Made by a program: the position numbers and the translations under genes | Shown: one piece after another, positions 7,234 to 16,227 of the stretch | Numbering within the stretch: the stretch's first letter is position 1 | How the letters are laid out: each line of letters starts with the position of its first letter | Source of the DNA: Cellvibrionales bacterium UBA7375 | Lineage (GTDB): Bacteria; Pseudomonadota; Gammaproteobacteria; Pseudomonadales; Porticoccaceae | NCBI GenBank assembly: GCA_002469845.1 | Contig: DKNZ01000063.1 | Location: 10,186-32,481, forward strand | Direction: 5' to 3' | Length of the DNA stretch: 22,296 nucleotides | Notes under the pieces: generated by a model | Databases searched by the model: none | What the model was told of the DNA's origin: nothing | What the model saw: the letters and a program-made list of their open reading frames with translations, nothing else

Positions 7234-10048
7234 AGTGACGAGCCTCTCCCTGACCATCGATATTATCAATACAGCGACCACAGACTGATGGGTGTTTATC
7301 ATTACTGCCTACATCATCAATATAGTGCCAACAGCGTGCACATTTATGGGCAGTAGATTTTTCAACTAATACTTTAAGACCCTCAATATGAGCATCTGCT
7401 ACATTACTGGGTGCATCACCTATGCCCGCAAGCTCTGCTTTTGACGTGATAGTCACAAACCGCAGTTCTTGACCTAACTTTGACAGTGATGCAAATAATT
7501 CAGTATCGGCAAAGATTTTAATATCAGCCTCTAAAGAACCCTTAATACCGCCCTGATTTCGCTGATCTTCAATGACTTTGTTAATCGCTTCTTTTGCTTG
7601 CAAAATATTGGCCCAATCCTGCTGGGTAATAGGCTCTTCTTCAGCCATTGACTGGAGCGGGTACCAGCTGGATGTAAATACATATTTTTCACGTTCGCCG
7701 GGCAAATGATCCCAGATCTCCTGCCCTGTAAAGCTAAGAATCGGCGCGATCCAACGAGAAAAAGCCTCCGCTATATGATAGAGCGCAGTTTGCGCCGATC
7801 TGCGGGGCAGGCTATCTTCGGCACAGGTATAAATACGATCCTTAATAATATCTAAATAGAACCCACCCATATCTCTTACGCAGAAATTATGTAATTTCTG
7901 GTAAATCTGGTGGAACTGGAAATTATTATAGTCATCAATTATCTGTTCTTGTAGCTGTGAAGCACAGTCAATCGCCCATTGATCCAAAGCGAGTAAATTT
8001 GAATGCTCTACCAAATTTTTCTGCGGATCAAAACCATCAATATTTGAAAGAAAATAACGCGCTGTATTGCGAATTCTTCGGTAGGAATCGCCGGCTCGTT
8101 TTAATATTTCATCGGACACGGTCATCTCAGCACTAAAATCAGCACTAGCGACCCACAGGCGTAAAACGTCTGCACCCAATTCATTAATCACCTTTTGTGG
8201 TGAGACTACATTACCAATGGACTTGGACATCTTGCGGCCATTTTCATCCACGGTAAAGCCATGAGTAAGCACAGCTTTGTAGGGCGCAGTGCCATTAATG
8301 GCAATTGCAGTTTTAAGGGAAGACTGAAACCAACCTCTATGCTGATCTGAGCCCTCTAAATATAGATCTGCTGGATAAGTAAGCTCATCGCGAGCACCTA
8401 TCACTGAGGCATGCGTCACCCCAGAATCAAACCATACATCGAGAGTATCGGTGACCTTTTGGTAATTATCTGCCTCTTCACCCAATAATTCAGAAGCATC
8501 AAGATCGTACCAAGCATCCATTCCGGACTGCTCAACCAGCCTGGCAACCTGCTCAATAATATCTGCGGTGTTTGGGTGTAATTCACCTGTTTGTTTATGC
8601 ACAAACAAAGCAATAGGCACACCCCAGGTTCGCTGTCTTGAAATACACCAATCGGGACTGGCTTCGAGCATGCCGCGAATTCTCGCCTCGCCCCATTCTG
8701 GATGCCAGTCAACAGACTTAATCGCTGATTTTGCTTTTTCCAATAAGCCATTTTGCTCCATGGAAATAAACCACTGTGGGGTTGCGCGATAAATAAGAGG
8801 GGTTTTGGTTCGCCAACAATGTGCGTAGCTATGGGTTATCTTGCCACAGCTCATCAAACGACCATGGTCTGTTAGTACTTGATTGACCGCTTCATCTACT
8901 TTGTAGACATGCTGACCGGCAAATAATTCGACATCATCCTTAAAAACGCCATTGTCCAAAATATAGTTAAGCGTACTTATGCCATATTTATTAGAAACCG
9001 CAAAGTCATCTAAGCCATGATCGGGCGCAGTGTGCACACAGCCAGTACCTGCATCCGTTGTTACGTGATCACCCAGCAGTACAGGAATTGAACGCCCATA
9101 AAAAGGATGTTGGGCCACAATATTCTCAAGAGCTGCACCCTGACAACTTGCCACAACTTTATATTCTTCTAACTCTAGTCTTTGAGCAACCGATTCGAGT
9201 AAATCGGAACCACAAATTAGTTTGAGGGAACCCGCCTCAACTAAACTGTATTCAAGATCTGAACCTACACTGATTGCCTGACTGCTTGGGATAGTCCATG
9301 GCGTGGTAGTCCAAATAAGAAAATTAATAGGTTCTTCACCCGCTAAACCACCAAAGGCAGCATCTAATACTGCCAGTTGGTCCTTGTCTTCTACTGGGTA
9401 GGCGACATCAATCGAAAACGAGGTCTTATCCTGATACTCTACTTCGGCTTCAGCAAGTGCTGATCCACCTACCACACTCCAATAAACTGGCTTATAGCCT
9501 TTTACAAGATGGCCATTTTCCGCGATCTTGCCTATAGCACGAATGATATTTGCCTCAACATCAAAGTTCATCGTCAAATAGGGATTATCCCAGTCACCAA
9601 ACACACCTATTCGTACAAAGTCTTTACGCTGTCCTTCGACCTGACGCATAGCATAGTCACGACATTTTTGACGAAATTTGGAGTATTCTACTTTGACACC
9701 TGCCTTACCAATCTTCTTCTCAACATTATGTTCAATCGGTAGCCCATGACAGTCCCAACCAGGAATATATGGCGCATCAAAACCACTGAGGGTTTTGGAT
9801 TTAATCACAATATCTTTCAGGGTTTTATTAACCGCATGCCCCAGATGAATATCACCATTAGCATAGGGAGGCCCATCGTGAAGAATATATTTTTCACAAC
9901 CGGCTCTAGCCTGCCTAATATGCTGATAAAGATCATCACCCTGCCACTGCTTCAACATTGCCGGCTCGCGCTGTGCGAGATTAGCCCGCATCGGGAAATC
10001 AGTCTTAGGTAGATTTAATGTTGTCTTGTAATCAATGCTATCGGTCAT
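7226..10048 (-). CDS. ileS: Isoleucyl-tRNA synthetase
   Basis: IleS charges tRNA-Ile with isoleucine and edits mischarged valine. The 940-residue class I synthetase has the HIGH-type motif HLGH at residues 68-71 and KMSKS at 606-610. The connective editing insert in between includes the SDQHRGWF-type segment late in the catalytic domain. The C-terminal zinc ribbon has C903, C906, C923 and C926. The length equals that of the E. coli enzyme (938). The ATG at 10046-10048 is used, with only a weak ribosome binding site. It lies 36 bases after ribF and overlaps lspA by eight bases. No T-box or other leader is seen. Its sequence looks like the standard proteobacterial type. Confidence 0.98.
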   Translation of the reverse strand: MTDSIDYKTTLNLPKTDFPMRANLAQREPAMLKQWQGDDLYQHIRQARAGCEKYILHDGPPYANGDIHLGHAVNKTLKDIVIKSKTLSGFDAPYIPGWDCHGLPIEHNVEKKIGKAGVKVEYSKFRQKCRDYAMRQVEGQRKDFVRIGVFGDWDNPYLTMNFDVEANIIRAIGKIAENGHLVKGYKPVYWSVVGGSALAEAEVEYQDKTSFSIDVAYPVEDKDQLAVLDAAFGGLAGEEPINFLIWTTTPWTIPSSQAISVGSDLEYSLVEAGSLKLICGSDLLESVAQRLELEEYKVVASCQGAALENIVAQHPFYGRSIPVLLGDHVTTDAGTGCVHTAPDHGLDDFAVSNKYGISTLNYILDNGVFKDDVELFAGQHVYKVDEAVNQVLTDHGRLMSCGKITHSYAHCWRTKTPLIYRATPQWFISMEQNGLLEKAKSAIKSVDWHPEWGEARIRGMLEASPDWCISRQRTWGVPIALFVHKQTGELHPNTADIIEQVARLVEQSGMDAWYDLDASELLGEEADNYQKVTDTLDVWFDSGVTHASVIGARDELTYPADLYLEGSDQHRGWFQSSLKTAIAINGTAPYKAVLTHGFTVDENGRKMSKSIGNVVSPQKVINELGADVLRLWVASADFSAEMTVSDEILKRAGDSYRRIRNTARYFLSNIDGFDPQKNLVEHSNLLALDQWAIDCASQLQEQIIDDYNNFQFHQIYQKLHNFCVRDMGGFYLDIIKDRIYTCAEDSLPRRSAQTALYHIAEAFSRWIAPILSFTGQEIWDHLPGEREKYVFTSSWYPLQSMAEEEPITQQDWANILQAKEAINKVIEDQRNQGGIKGSLEADIKIFADTELFASLSKLGQELRFVTITSKAELAGIGDAPSNVADAHIEGLKVLVEKSTAHKCARCWHYIDDVGSNDKHPSVCGRCIDNIDGQGEARHYA

Positions 10049-10084
10049 ATTTTATTAAACTTTTTCCAATCTTTTTGTTTTGAT

Positions 10085-11026
10085 TTAAACGCTATTGCTA
10101 GCAAACCACTGTTTAATCATTATTACATCATCACTAATACTATCGGATAAATGCTCTAGACTCGTAAATTGTTGCTCGTCTCTAATTTTATTCACAAATT
10201 CAACACTAATTCTTTGGCCATAAATTTGCCGATCAAAATCTAACAAATGCACTTCTAGTATGGGTTTTTCAATATCACCTATGGTTGGGCGAACTCCCAC
10301 ATTAGCAGCGCCTTTAAAACGACCCTCAATACCCTCAATATCTACCCATACAGCATAGACGCCGGTCAAGGGCGCCCTAAACCGATTAAGATTAACATTG
10401 GCCGTAGGAAATCCCAATTCTCGACCCAGCTGCTGACCAAAAGTTACTTTGCCATTAATTGAAAACGGCCGTCCTAATAATTTACTGACTTGATCAAAAT
10501 CAGATTTATGAAGTAGTTGACGAACCAATGTACTGCTTACTCTCTGGCTTTCAACTTCTACGGTTTGGGTATTTTGTACACTAAAGCCAAGATCCTGACC
10601 CATGGTTACTAAGGTATCGAAATCCCCTTTACGGTCACAGCCAAATCTAAAATCATCACCCACAATTAAGTGCCTGGTATTAACGCCATGCACTAATATA
10701 TCTTGCACAAACTCTGTTGCAGTAAGACTACTAAGTTGGTCGTTAAACCGCAGACAAACGACTAAATCCATTCCAAAGTCGAGTAGCGCTTCTATTTTCT
10801 CACGCAAACGCATCAATCTCGGCGGCGCGGTCTCAGCCGCAAAATATTCTTGGGGTTGAGGCTCAAATGTCATAGCAACCGCTAAACTATCTAAACTTTT
10901 TGCCTTATCGATAACCTGTTGCAATATAGCCTGATGCCCTATGTGCACACCATCGAATGAACCAATAGTCACAACGGATTCTCGATTACAAAGTCGCGAT
11001 TTATCTATGTCACGAATCAGGCTCAT
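10085..11026 (-). CDS. ribF: Bifunctional riboflavin kinase / FAD synthetase
   Basis: RibF phosphorylates riboflavin to FMN and adenylylates FMN to FAD. The N-terminal FAD-synthetase domain shows the nucleotidyltransferase motif VTIGSFDGVHIGHQ and VGDDFRFG. The C-terminal flavokinase domain starts around GQQLGRELGFPTANV, with GVRPTIG further on. The ATG at 11024-11026 gives 313 residues, the E. coli length, and begins MSLIRDIDKS like other RibF proteins. A GTG at 11042-11044 would add six residues; neither start has a well-placed ribosome binding site, so the start is not fully settled. It is cotranscribed with ileS in many bacteria. No FMN riboswitch is present. Confidence 0.95.
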   Translation of the reverse strand: MSLIRDIDKSRLCNRESVVTIGSFDGVHIGHQAILQQVIDKAKSLDSLAVAMTFEPQPQEYFAAETAPPRLMRLREKIEALLDFGMDLVVCLRFNDQLSSLTATEFVQDILVHGVNTRHLIVGDDFRFGCDRKGDFDTLVTMGQDLGFSVQNTQTVEVESQRVSSTLVRQLLHKSDFDQVSKLLGRPFSINGKVTFGQQLGRELGFPTANVNLNRFRAPLTGVYAVWVDIEGIEGRFKGAANVGVRPTIGDIEKPILEVHLLDFDRQIYGQRISVEFVNKIRDEQQFTSLEHLSDSISDDVIMIKQWFASNSV

Positions 11027-11074
11027 TTTTGGCAGTTTTAACACCTAATAAGGCACTCTTTAGTTAAGGCGTCG

Positions 11075-11080
11075 AGTATA
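11075..11080 (-). promoter_or_regulatory. Candidate -10 element for ribF-ileS-lspA-fkpB-ispH
   Basis: The 120- to 138-base gap between murJ and ribF carries TATACT on the minus strand. The sequence 17 bases upstream (TTACCT) is only a fair -35. It would start transcription about 40 bases before the ribF ATG. A small stem GCACC/GGTGC further upstream lacks a T-run and is not a convincing murJ terminator. Confidence 0.25.
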
Positions 11081-11164
11081 CCTAGCAATCGCCAGAAAGG
11101 TAAGGTATTGCACCCAATTGGTGCCACAAAATTAATAGAAATATCAGTTTTATATGCTGGCGGA

Positions 11165-12835
11165 TTATTTATTAGAATCATTGGTAGCCTTTGCTGGCCC
11201 ACGCATATCCGACAACCTAAAACCAAACAAGAATAAGCCAGCCACAAAGGTTATAAATCCAGCACCACAAAGAAGGCCAATCGTTGATATTCGCTGCAAC
11301 CAAGATTGCTGATAGAAAATCTCACTACCACCCCATAGATTAAGCAATTGAGTGAGCACCAATAACATGATTACCACTGAGCACATTAGACCTATAAAAA
11401 ACTTTAACCATCCCTTAGAAGGCTGATAAATAGCTTTTTTGCGCAAACTCAAAAACAGCAATATGGCATTGATAAATGCTGATAACGAAGTCGCTGCCGC
11501 TAACCCTAAATGACCAATTTGCCAGTATTTATGCAGCGGAATCACTAGTATGAGATTAAACAGCATGTTTAGTGCCATAGCGATGACACCAATGCGAACC
11601 GGTGTGCGCATATCCTGACGAGCAAAAAAACCGGGCGCTAGCACTTTGATTAACATAAAGGCGATCAGCCCCGCAGCATAGGCCTTAAGACTGAGAGATG
11701 CCATACTCATATCGCGTAATGTCATTACTTCACCATAGTAAAATAATGTCACTAAAATAGGTTCTGCTAAAAGCATCAGTGCCGCGGCAGCCGGCACCGC
11801 AACCACCAAAATCATTTTTAACGCCCAATCCAATGTTTGCGAGAAGGCTTGATTTGATTGGGCAATATGATGACGCGACAAATTGGGCAAAATGACCGTA
11901 GCTATAGCAATACCAAATACACCCAACGGCAACTCTGATAATCGATCAGAGTAATAAAGCCATGAAACACTGCCAGTCGGCAAGAACGTCGCCAACACAG
12001 TATCTAACAAAAGATTAATCTGGCTGACTGAAACACCAAAAATAGCCGGCGCCATCAGTGCCAGTACTTTTTTAACCCCTGAATGCTGCCAATCAACCCT
12101 AGGCATTGGCAACATATGGATACTGCGTAAAAAGGGTAACTGAAAAATAAACTGTATTATACCGGCAAAAAGCACACCCCACGCCAAGGCATAGGCGGGC
12201 TGATCAAATAGAGGCGCACCTATTAGGGCGGCAAAAATAAGAGTTACATTGAGTAATAAAGGCGTAAACGCAGGGACTGCAAAACGGTCGTAACTATTAA
12301 GCACCGCCCCGGCTAATCCAGTCATTGAGATAAATAACAAATAAGGGAAGGTGATTCGAAGCATCTCTGAGGTTGCAGCAAATTTACTAGGGTTATCCAT
12401 ATACCAACTTGGTGCAAATACAGCTGCCATTAATGGCGATGCAACCACAATAACTAGGGTAATAAATATTAGTGTTAGGCCCAAATTACCCGCTACACGG
12501 CTCACAAGCTCTCTAACTGCCGCTACACTGCCCTTTTCTCTATATTCACCCAGTATGGGAACAAAGGCCTGAGCAAAGGCACCCTCAGCAAATAGTCGTC
12601 GAAAGAAATTCGGTATTTTAAAGGCCACGAAGAATACATCGGCTAATGCCTCAGCACCAATTACTCGCGCAAACACTACGTCCCGAGCTAATCCTAAAAA
12701 TCGCGAAAGCATGGTAAAAAAGCTGACCACGCCGCTGGAACGAAGTAGTCCATGATCTTTTTTCTGCTCAGTGGTTTCCTCAGTCAAAATATGTTCCGTA
12801 ATTTTAAATTTGCACCCTAGTTTAACGGTACTCAC
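11165..12835 (-). CDS. murJ: Lipid II flippase MurJ
   Basis: MurJ (MviN) is a polytopic inner-membrane protein of the MOP superfamily that moves lipid II to the periplasmic side for peptidoglycan synthesis. The conserved N-terminal block SRFLGLARDVVFARVIG, then FFVAFKIPNFFRRLFAEGAF, carries the arginines essential in E. coli MurJ. About 14 hydrophobic segments follow. The frame opens at a GTG (12833-12835, GGA nearby), giving 556 residues. A TTG at 12785-12787 with ACGGA upstream would give 540 and begins closer to where homologues begin (about 511 in E. coli); the longer form is listed but the start is uncertain. It is divergent from rpsT and upstream of ribF, the usual order. Confidence 0.95.
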   Translation of the reverse strand: MSTVKLGCKFKITEHILTEETTEQKKDHGLLRSSGVVSFFTMLSRFLGLARDVVFARVIGAEALADVFFVAFKIPNFFRRLFAEGAFAQAFVPILGEYREKGSVAAVRELVSRVAGNLGLTLIFITLVIVVASPLMAAVFAPSWYMDNPSKFAATSEMLRITFPYLLFISMTGLAGAVLNSYDRFAVPAFTPLLLNVTLIFAALIGAPLFDQPAYALAWGVLFAGIIQFIFQLPFLRSIHMLPMPRVDWQHSGVKKVLALMAPAIFGVSVSQINLLLDTVLATFLPTGSVSWLYYSDRLSELPLGVFGIAIATVILPNLSRHHIAQSNQAFSQTLDWALKMILVVAVPAAAALMLLAEPILVTLFYYGEVMTLRDMSMASLSLKAYAAGLIAFMLIKVLAPGFFARQDMRTPVRIGVIAMALNMLFNLILVIPLHKYWQIGHLGLAAATSLSAFINAILLFLSLRKKAIYQPSKGWLKFFIGLMCSVVIMLLVLTQLLNLWGGSEIFYQQSWLQRISTIGLLCGAGFITFVAGLFLFGFRLSDMRGPAKATNDSNK

Positions 12836-12931
12836 AATCTAGTCCAAGCGAATCTAGCACTTGAATGCCAATGGAAAAAAAATAATTCTGCTTAAACACT
12901 TAAAAAGTCTACTAAAAGCGCAATATTATGG

Positions 12932-12960
12932 TTGAATATCGCCAAATAACCCTGTATATT
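12932..12960 (+). promoter_or_regulatory. Sigma70 promoter of rpsT with GC-rich discriminator
   Basis: TTGAAT (12932-12937), a 17-base spacer and TATATT (12955-12960) form a good sigma70 promoter 44 bases before the rpsT start. The next bases, TCCGCGCC, make a GC-rich discriminator in an otherwise AT-rich region. That is typical of stable-RNA and ribosomal-protein promoters under negative control by ppGpp and DksA. The regulation is inferred from the discriminator. Confidence 0.75.
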
Positions 12961-13003
12961 TCCGCGCCTTTACACAGTTCCCTTAACTTAGGAGATAGTA
13001 CAA

Positions 13004-13273
13004 GTGGCTAATTCAGCACAAGCAAAAAAACGCGCTCGTCAAAACGAAAAAAGACGTCAGCATAATGCCGGCCTTCGCTCAATGGTTCGTACCTATATTA
13101 AGAAGGTTGATGCAGCCCTAGAAAGTGGCGATGCTACTGCAGCGCAAGAAGCCTATACTACGTCGGTTCCTGTCATCGACCGTATGGCTGACAAAGGAAT
13201 TATCCACAAGAATAAAGCTGCGCGCCATAAAAGCCGCCTTAATGCTAAGGTTAAAGCCCTAGCCGCTAAGTAA
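13004..13273 (+). CDS. rpsT: 30S ribosomal protein S20
   Basis: S20 binds 16S rRNA early in assembly of the small subunit. The 89-residue, lysine/arginine-rich helical protein begins MANSAQAKKRARQNEKRR and keeps the family core IDRMADKGIIHKNKAARHKS. The length agrees with E. coli S20 (87). The start codon is GTG at 13004 with AGGAG nine bases upstream; a non-ATG start is also seen in E. coli rpsT (UUG), where it takes part in autogenous control of translation. It is a single-gene unit with its own promoter and terminator, divergent from murJ and convergent with thrC. Confidence 0.98.
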   Translation: MANSAQAKKRARQNEKRRQHNAGLRSMVRTYIKKVDAALESGDATAAQEAYTTSVPVIDRMADKGIIHKNKAARHKSRLNAKVKALAAK

Positions 13274-13286
13274 TTTATTCTATGTG

Positions 13287-13315
13287 AAAAAAAACCGGCG
13301 GTAGCCGGTTTTTTT
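13287..13315. terminator. Bidirectional intrinsic terminator between rpsT and thrC
   Basis: The stem ACCGGC (13294-13299) and GCCGGT (13304-13309) encloses loop GGTA. It is preceded by an A8 run and followed by a T7 run, so it works as a rho-independent terminator in both directions. It sits 14 bases after rpsT and about 28 bases beyond the thrC stop. Confidence 0.92.
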
Positions 13316-13343
13316 ATGCCTTAAATTCTATGCTTCACCATTT

Positions 13344-14741
13344 TTAAGACGTAATGTGGTCTGCAATAAACTGCTGTACCACCTGACTATCATTATCAAG
13401 CACCGTGTATTGCTCTTCCCGCTCAAAAAGATCTGCCATATGTGGCGGTAAAGCGGGGTCTTGCGGATAACCCGCTTCTTTTACAGCATCAGGAAACTTT
13501 GCAGGATGAGCTGTAGCTAGAGTGATCATTGGCGTTGATTTATTGTTACTACATTCCCGAGCTGCCGCCAAACCAATGGCTGTATGTGGGTCTAATAGAT
13601 AGCCACTATCATCAAAAGTGGAGCGAATAACGTCAACCATACCTTGGTCGCCACAACGATAGCTTGAAAAAAGCTTTCTTGCTTTGGCTAATGCTGTATC
13701 ACTAAGTTTCATATGGCCATTTTTGGCATCGGCCATTAGCTTGGCAATTTGCTCTCCATCGCGATCATAAAGATCAAATAACAGACGCTCAAAGTTACTG
13801 GAAATCATAATATCCATACTGGGCGCTAAGCTTTGTTGTAGCGGCTGGGTGCTATGATCATTATCACTGATACAGCGATGCAAAATATCATTCTGATTGG
13901 TTGCAATCACTAGCTGCTCTATTGGAAGACCCATCTGACTGGCTAAATAGCCGGCAAAAATATCACCAAAGTTACCTGTAGGCACAGAAAATGATACTTT
14001 TTTGTGAGGTCCTCCTAAGGCAAGAGATGCCCAGAAGTAATAGACAATCTGCGCCATAATACGCGCCCAATTTATCGAATTAACCGCGGCTAATTGTCTG
14101 CCCTCAGGTAAGAAGGACTGATCAGCAAAACTGGCTTTAACCATATTTTGGCAATCATCAAAATTACCATGTAGTGCTAAATTATGAATATTATCTGCCA
14201 ATATAGTGGTCATTTGTCGACGCTGTACCTCAGATACACGCTCATAGGGATGAAGAATAAAGATATCCAAATTCTTACAGTGTCGACAACCTTCAATGGC
14301 AGCAGAACCGGTATCACCAGAGGTGGCGCCCATAATCACTACTTTTTGGTTGCGCTTGGCAAGAATATAGTCCAGAAGATTACCCAAAAACTGTAGTGCA
14401 AAATCTTTAAATGCCAGTGTTGGGCCCTGAAACAGTTCTAATATCCACTGGTTATGACCCGCTTGAATCAGTGGCGCCACAGCTTCATGACGAAAGCCGG
14501 CATAGGATTTCTCTATCAACTGACGTAAATCCTGTTCAGGAATTGAGCCACCAACAAATGGCGTAATAATCTTAAGTGCTAACTCTTCATAGGAGAGCGC
14601 GCCCCATGAGGCTATTTCTTCAATGCTAAATTTAGGTAATTGTTCTGGCACAAACAGACCGCCATCTTCAGCAAGACCGGTTAAGACCACATCTTCAAAA
14701 CTTTTTGGCTCTACGCCGCCTCTGGTACTTATATATTTCAT
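13344..14741 (-). CDS. thrC: Threonine synthase
   Basis: ThrC converts O-phosphohomoserine to threonine using pyridoxal phosphate in the cytosol. The 465-residue protein has the long-form threonine synthase layout, with the N-terminal MKYISTRGGVEPKSFEDVVL and the PLP lysine K112 in LAFKDFALQFLGN. The phosphate-cradle loop is GATSGDTGSAA, and SVPTGNFGDIFAGY follows. The ATG at 14739-14741 directly follows the hom stop codon with no base between, so translation is probably coupled. The hom-thrC order without an adjoining thrB is common in Pseudomonas-like bacteria, where homoserine kinase is encoded elsewhere. It ends just before the terminator shared with rpsT. Confidence 0.97.
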   Translation of the reverse strand: MKYISTRGGVEPKSFEDVVLTGLAEDGGLFVPEQLPKFSIEEIASWGALSYEELALKIITPFVGGSIPEQDLRQLIEKSYAGFRHEAVAPLIQAGHNQWILELFQGPTLAFKDFALQFLGNLLDYILAKRNQKVVIMGATSGDTGSAAIEGCRHCKNLDIFILHPYERVSEVQRRQMTTILADNIHNLALHGNFDDCQNMVKASFADQSFLPEGRQLAAVNSINWARIMAQIVYYFWASLALGGPHKKVSFSVPTGNFGDIFAGYLASQMGLPIEQLVIATNQNDILHRCISDNDHSTQPLQQSLAPSMDIMISSNFERLLFDLYDRDGEQIAKLMADAKNGHMKLSDTALAKARKLFSSYRCGDQGMVDVIRSTFDDSGYLLDPHTAIGLAAARECSNNKSTPMITLATAHPAKFPDAVKEAGYPQDPALPPHMADLFEREEQYTVLDNDSQVVQQFIADHITS

Positions 14742-16049
14742 CTACTGATCCAAATGCTCTACTCGGATAAATTTAATACTGTCTCGCACAGTTTCAAGGT
14801 TCTCTATACGTTCAACTGCAGTACTTAGGTGTTTCTCTTTAGTGACATTGGTAACGATAATAACGTTCACATAGTCTTCACCTGCGGGTTGTTCTTTTTG
14901 CACTATAGCTTCAATACTGATGCCTGCATCACCCATAATACTCGTGATATCTGATAAAACACCGGGTTTATCAAGAGCAGAAAAGCGTATATAAAAACTC
15001 GTTTCTATCTCTTCAATGGCTACTATATTGCGCTGCTCTAACTCTGACATAGAACAACCTAAGGCATTGACCTTAGCATCAGAGTGCATATCTAGTGTTC
15101 TCGCCACATCGATAATATCGGCAATCACTGAGGATGCTGTAGGCTCTGCGCCCGCACCCGGCCCACAAAACAACGTGGTACCTACTGCATCGGCATTGAC
15201 CATAACCGCATTAGCCACATCATTAACGCCGGCAATCATACTTTTTTGCGGCACTAATGTCGGATGAACACGAAGTTCCACCCCTTGGTCGGTCTGTCTG
15301 GCAATACCTAAGTGTTTAATCGCATAACCCAGCTCTTTGGCATAAGCGACATCTTGGGGCTCTAACTGGGTAATACCATCAGTATATAAGCCGTCCAAGG
15401 TCAGTGGCATCTCAAAGGCAATAGACGCCAAAATAACCAGCTTATGGGCCGCATCTATACCTTCTACATCAAAAGTTGGGTCTGCCTCAGCGTAACCCTT
15501 CTCCTGAGCTTCAACTAGGACATCGTTAAAGTCACGCCCCTTGGTGTCCATCTCGGTAAGAATAAAGTTTGTAGTGCCATTGATTATGCCCGCCACCCAA
15601 TTAATTTGATTAGCGGCAAGTCCTTCACGCAGACCTTTGATAATGGGGATTCCGCCGGCAACAGCGGCCTCATAGGCAACAACCAGACCCTTAGACGCAG
15701 CAAAGGCAAATATTTCCATGCCATGCTCAGCGATTAATGCCTTATTGGCTGTGACCACATGCTTATTATTTTTTAGTGCGGTCATCACTAAATCATAGGC
15801 AACGGTTGTGCCGCCAATTAATTCCACCACAATATCTATATCGGGATTTGTAGCAACTTCAAAAATATCTCGCACAACCTCTATGTTAGAGGTTTCGCAA
15901 TCAGGATTATCTCTGCGCGCACCAATCTGCCGTATATTAATATCGCAATTTGCACGATCGTTAATACAGCTTGCGTTGCGTAATATTACGCTAAATACTC
16001 CGGATCCCACAGTTCCTAAACCGCAGATACCAACTTGCACAGATCCCAC
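14742..16049 (-). CDS. hom: Homoserine dehydrogenase
   Basis: Hom reduces aspartate-4-semialdehyde to homoserine with NAD(P)H, the branch point to threonine and methionine. The 435-residue protein is the monofunctional form. It has an N-terminal Rossmann loop GICGLGTVGSG, the catalytic-lysine region TANKALIAEHG and the substrate loop DPTFDVEGIDAAHKL. A C-terminal ACT domain (around FYIRFSALDKPGVLSDI) is likely for threonine feedback. The frame opens at a GTG at 16055, but GGAG lies seven bases before the GTG at 16047-16049. That start gives MGSVQVGICGLG, which aligns well with Pseudomonas Hom, so it is preferred. It is followed immediately by thrC. A perfect FNR-type box lies 74 bases before the start. 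Confidence 0.96.
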   Translation of the reverse strand: MGSVQVGICGLGTVGSGVFSVILRNASCINDRANCDINIRQIGARRDNPDCETSNIEVVRDIFEVATNPDIDIVVELIGGTTVAYDLVMTALKNNKHVVTANKALIAEHGMEIFAFAASKGLVVAYEAAVAGGIPIIKGLREGLAANQINWVAGIINGTTNFILTEMDTKGRDFNDVLVEAQEKGYAEADPTFDVEGIDAAHKLVILASIAFEMPLTLDGLYTDGITQLEPQDVAYAKELGYAIKHLGIARQTDQGVELRVHPTLVPQKSMIAGVNDVANAVMVNADAVGTTLFCGPGAGAEPTASSVIADIIDVARTLDMHSDAKVNALGCSMSELEQRNIVAIEEIETSFYIRFSALDKPGVLSDITSIMGDAGISIEAIVQKEQPAGEDYVNVIIVTNVTKEKHLSTAVERIENLETVRDSIKFIRVEHLDQ

Positions 16050-16122
16050 GTTCACACTCCAAAATTTAGTAATTTATCAGGCATTTATTTGCAAAAAAAT
16101 GGCGGCAACAGTAAACACCTGA

Positions 16123-16136
16123 TTGATCTCTATCAA
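16123..16136. promoter_or_regulatory. FNR/Anr-type box upstream of hom-thrC
   Basis: TTGATCTCTATCAA is an exact match to the FNR-family consensus TTGAT-N4-ATCAA, and the symmetry extends one base further each side (ATTGAT/ATCAAT). It lies in the 178-base gap between dsbC and hom. No well-formed -10 sits at the distance expected for a class II FNR activator site. A weak TATAGA-like -10 lies just upstream on the minus strand, which would make the box a repressor site at the transcription start. It could also be chance. Confidence 0.45.
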
Positions 16137-16227
16137 TGGCGCAATTCTATACTATTTAATAAGGATTTCGGGGTTATTTTTAAAGTTTTAGCTCAAAATT
16201 TATGGCAAAAGTACCAAGACCGATAGT

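Noticed and set aside
7234..7302. N-terminal extension of lspA by 23 residues
   Set aside because: It lies within the ileS zinc-ribbon coding region in another frame. The start at 7231-7233 gives the usual LspA length and the common short overlap.
11108..11126. Possible murJ terminator or operator (GCACC/GGTGC stem)
   Set aside because: The stem is only five base pairs and no T-run follows on the minus strand. It has the GCACC-N5-GGTGC look of an NtrC core, but there is no sigma54 element nearby.
16170..16227. Possible terminator after dsbC
   Set aside because: An imperfect TTTTGAGCTAAAA palindrome is present, but it is too AT-rich and short to be a convincing intrinsic terminator.
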